Below, piece after piece: positions 63,866-64,000 of a stretch of 64,000 bases of DNA. The stretch spans positions 124,001 through 188,000 of the forward strand of contig NZ_WNXX01000003.1 of assembly GCF_009733795.1 (NCBI RefSeq), in the 5' to 3' direction. How positions within the stretch are numbered: position 1 is the stretch's first letter; each line of letters starts with the position of its first letter. Below the pieces are notes generated by a model. The model did not search any database, had not been told where the DNA came from, and saw only the letters and a program-made list of their open reading frames with translations. The DNA is from Actinotalea caeni. GTDB lineage: Bacteria; Actinomycetota; Actinomycetes; Actinomycetales; Beutenbergiaceae. The position numbers were made by a program, and so were the translations under genes.

Positions 63866-64000
63866 TCAGCCCTGCACGCGCTCCATGACGAGCTCGCGCA
63901 CGCGCCCGGCGTCCGCCTGGCCGCGCGTCGCCTTCATGACCGCGCCGATGATGACGCCCATCGGGCCCAGGTTGCCGCCGCGGATCTTCTCCGCGATGTC
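63866..64000 (-). CDS. gatB: Glu-tRNA(Gln)/Asp-tRNA(Asn) amidotransferase subunit B, C-terminal end
   Basis: The last 44 codons of a gene entering from the right edge encode [20 protein letters not shown], then [20 protein letters not shown] and RVQG. This is the C-terminal tail (YqeY/GatB tail domain) of GatB, which helps bind the tRNA during transamidation. The rest of the gene, and probably gatA and gatC, lie beyond the window. Confidence 0.85.
   Translation of the reverse strand, partial: DIAEKIRGGNLGPMGVIIGAVMKATRGQADAGRVRELVMERVQG

Overview
The window is chromosomal DNA of a high-G+C actinobacterium. Sampled lines of the core are about 73% G+C, while lines in the first 5 kb are nearer 58%. 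An LAxTG-anchored surface protein, a DUF2510 protein, a SigR-type promoter motif, frequent GTG starts, apparently leaderless attenuator peptides and GTGA/ATGA gene overlaps all fit Actinomycetota. A Micrococcales lineage of the Cellulomonas type is my inference, not a proven placement.

Layout. Positions 1 to about 5,095 are the end of an accessory island of lower G+C: a partial membrane protein, a remnant of a recombinase-type helix-turn-helix protein, and a two-gene unit of a PrrC/RloC-like AAA_13 ATPase with an ABC-F ATPase. The island cuts an ABC-transporter ATPase gene inside its Walker B region. From 5.7 to 9.1 kb come a DUF2510 protein, yggS, a thioredoxin with a SigR-like promoter, and a lipoate ligase. 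Branched-chain amino acid genes are scattered through the window: cimA with a leader peptide and attenuator (9.2-11 kb), ilvE and leuB (22.9-25.1 kb), ilvB-ilvN-ilvC with leader and attenuator (32.1-35.7 kb), and ilvD (40.3-42 kb). Between them lie a sugar ABC-transporter operon with a ROK regulator and an M23-type protein (11.1-16.4 kb), a family A DNA polymerase, a copper cluster under two CsoR-like boxes plus a CDF exporter (18.1-22.8 kb), a TetR/FAD-monooxygenase pair, several small membrane or hypothetical genes, a sortase-anchored protein, a GH172 enzyme, and a DUF4097 operon with a ribbon-helix-helix regulator.

From 45 to 61.4 kb is a purine and glyoxylate catabolic region. Urate is taken up (NCS2 permease) and oxidised (uricase, HIU hydrolase, OHCU decarboxylase) to allantoin. 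Allantoinase and ureidoglycine aminohydrolase act further on. Glyoxylate is then either condensed and reduced (gcl, tartronate semialdehyde reductase, glycerate kinase, Hyi) or joined with acetyl-CoA (malate synthase) and processed by malic enzyme. An IclR regulator sits in the middle. Four promoter regions carry the same paired motif, TTCCR-N5-YGGAA, always spaced by exactly 21 bp, which suggests one regulon. No allantoate amidohydrolase or ureidoglycolate-cleaving enzyme is seen. A large inverted array of 29-bp repeats lies at 52.2-52.5 kb.

The right end holds a PaaI-type thioesterase, a membrane-anchored PQQ-like propeller protein, a small membrane protein and the C-terminal end of gatB. 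I saw no rRNA, tRNA or CRISPR array.
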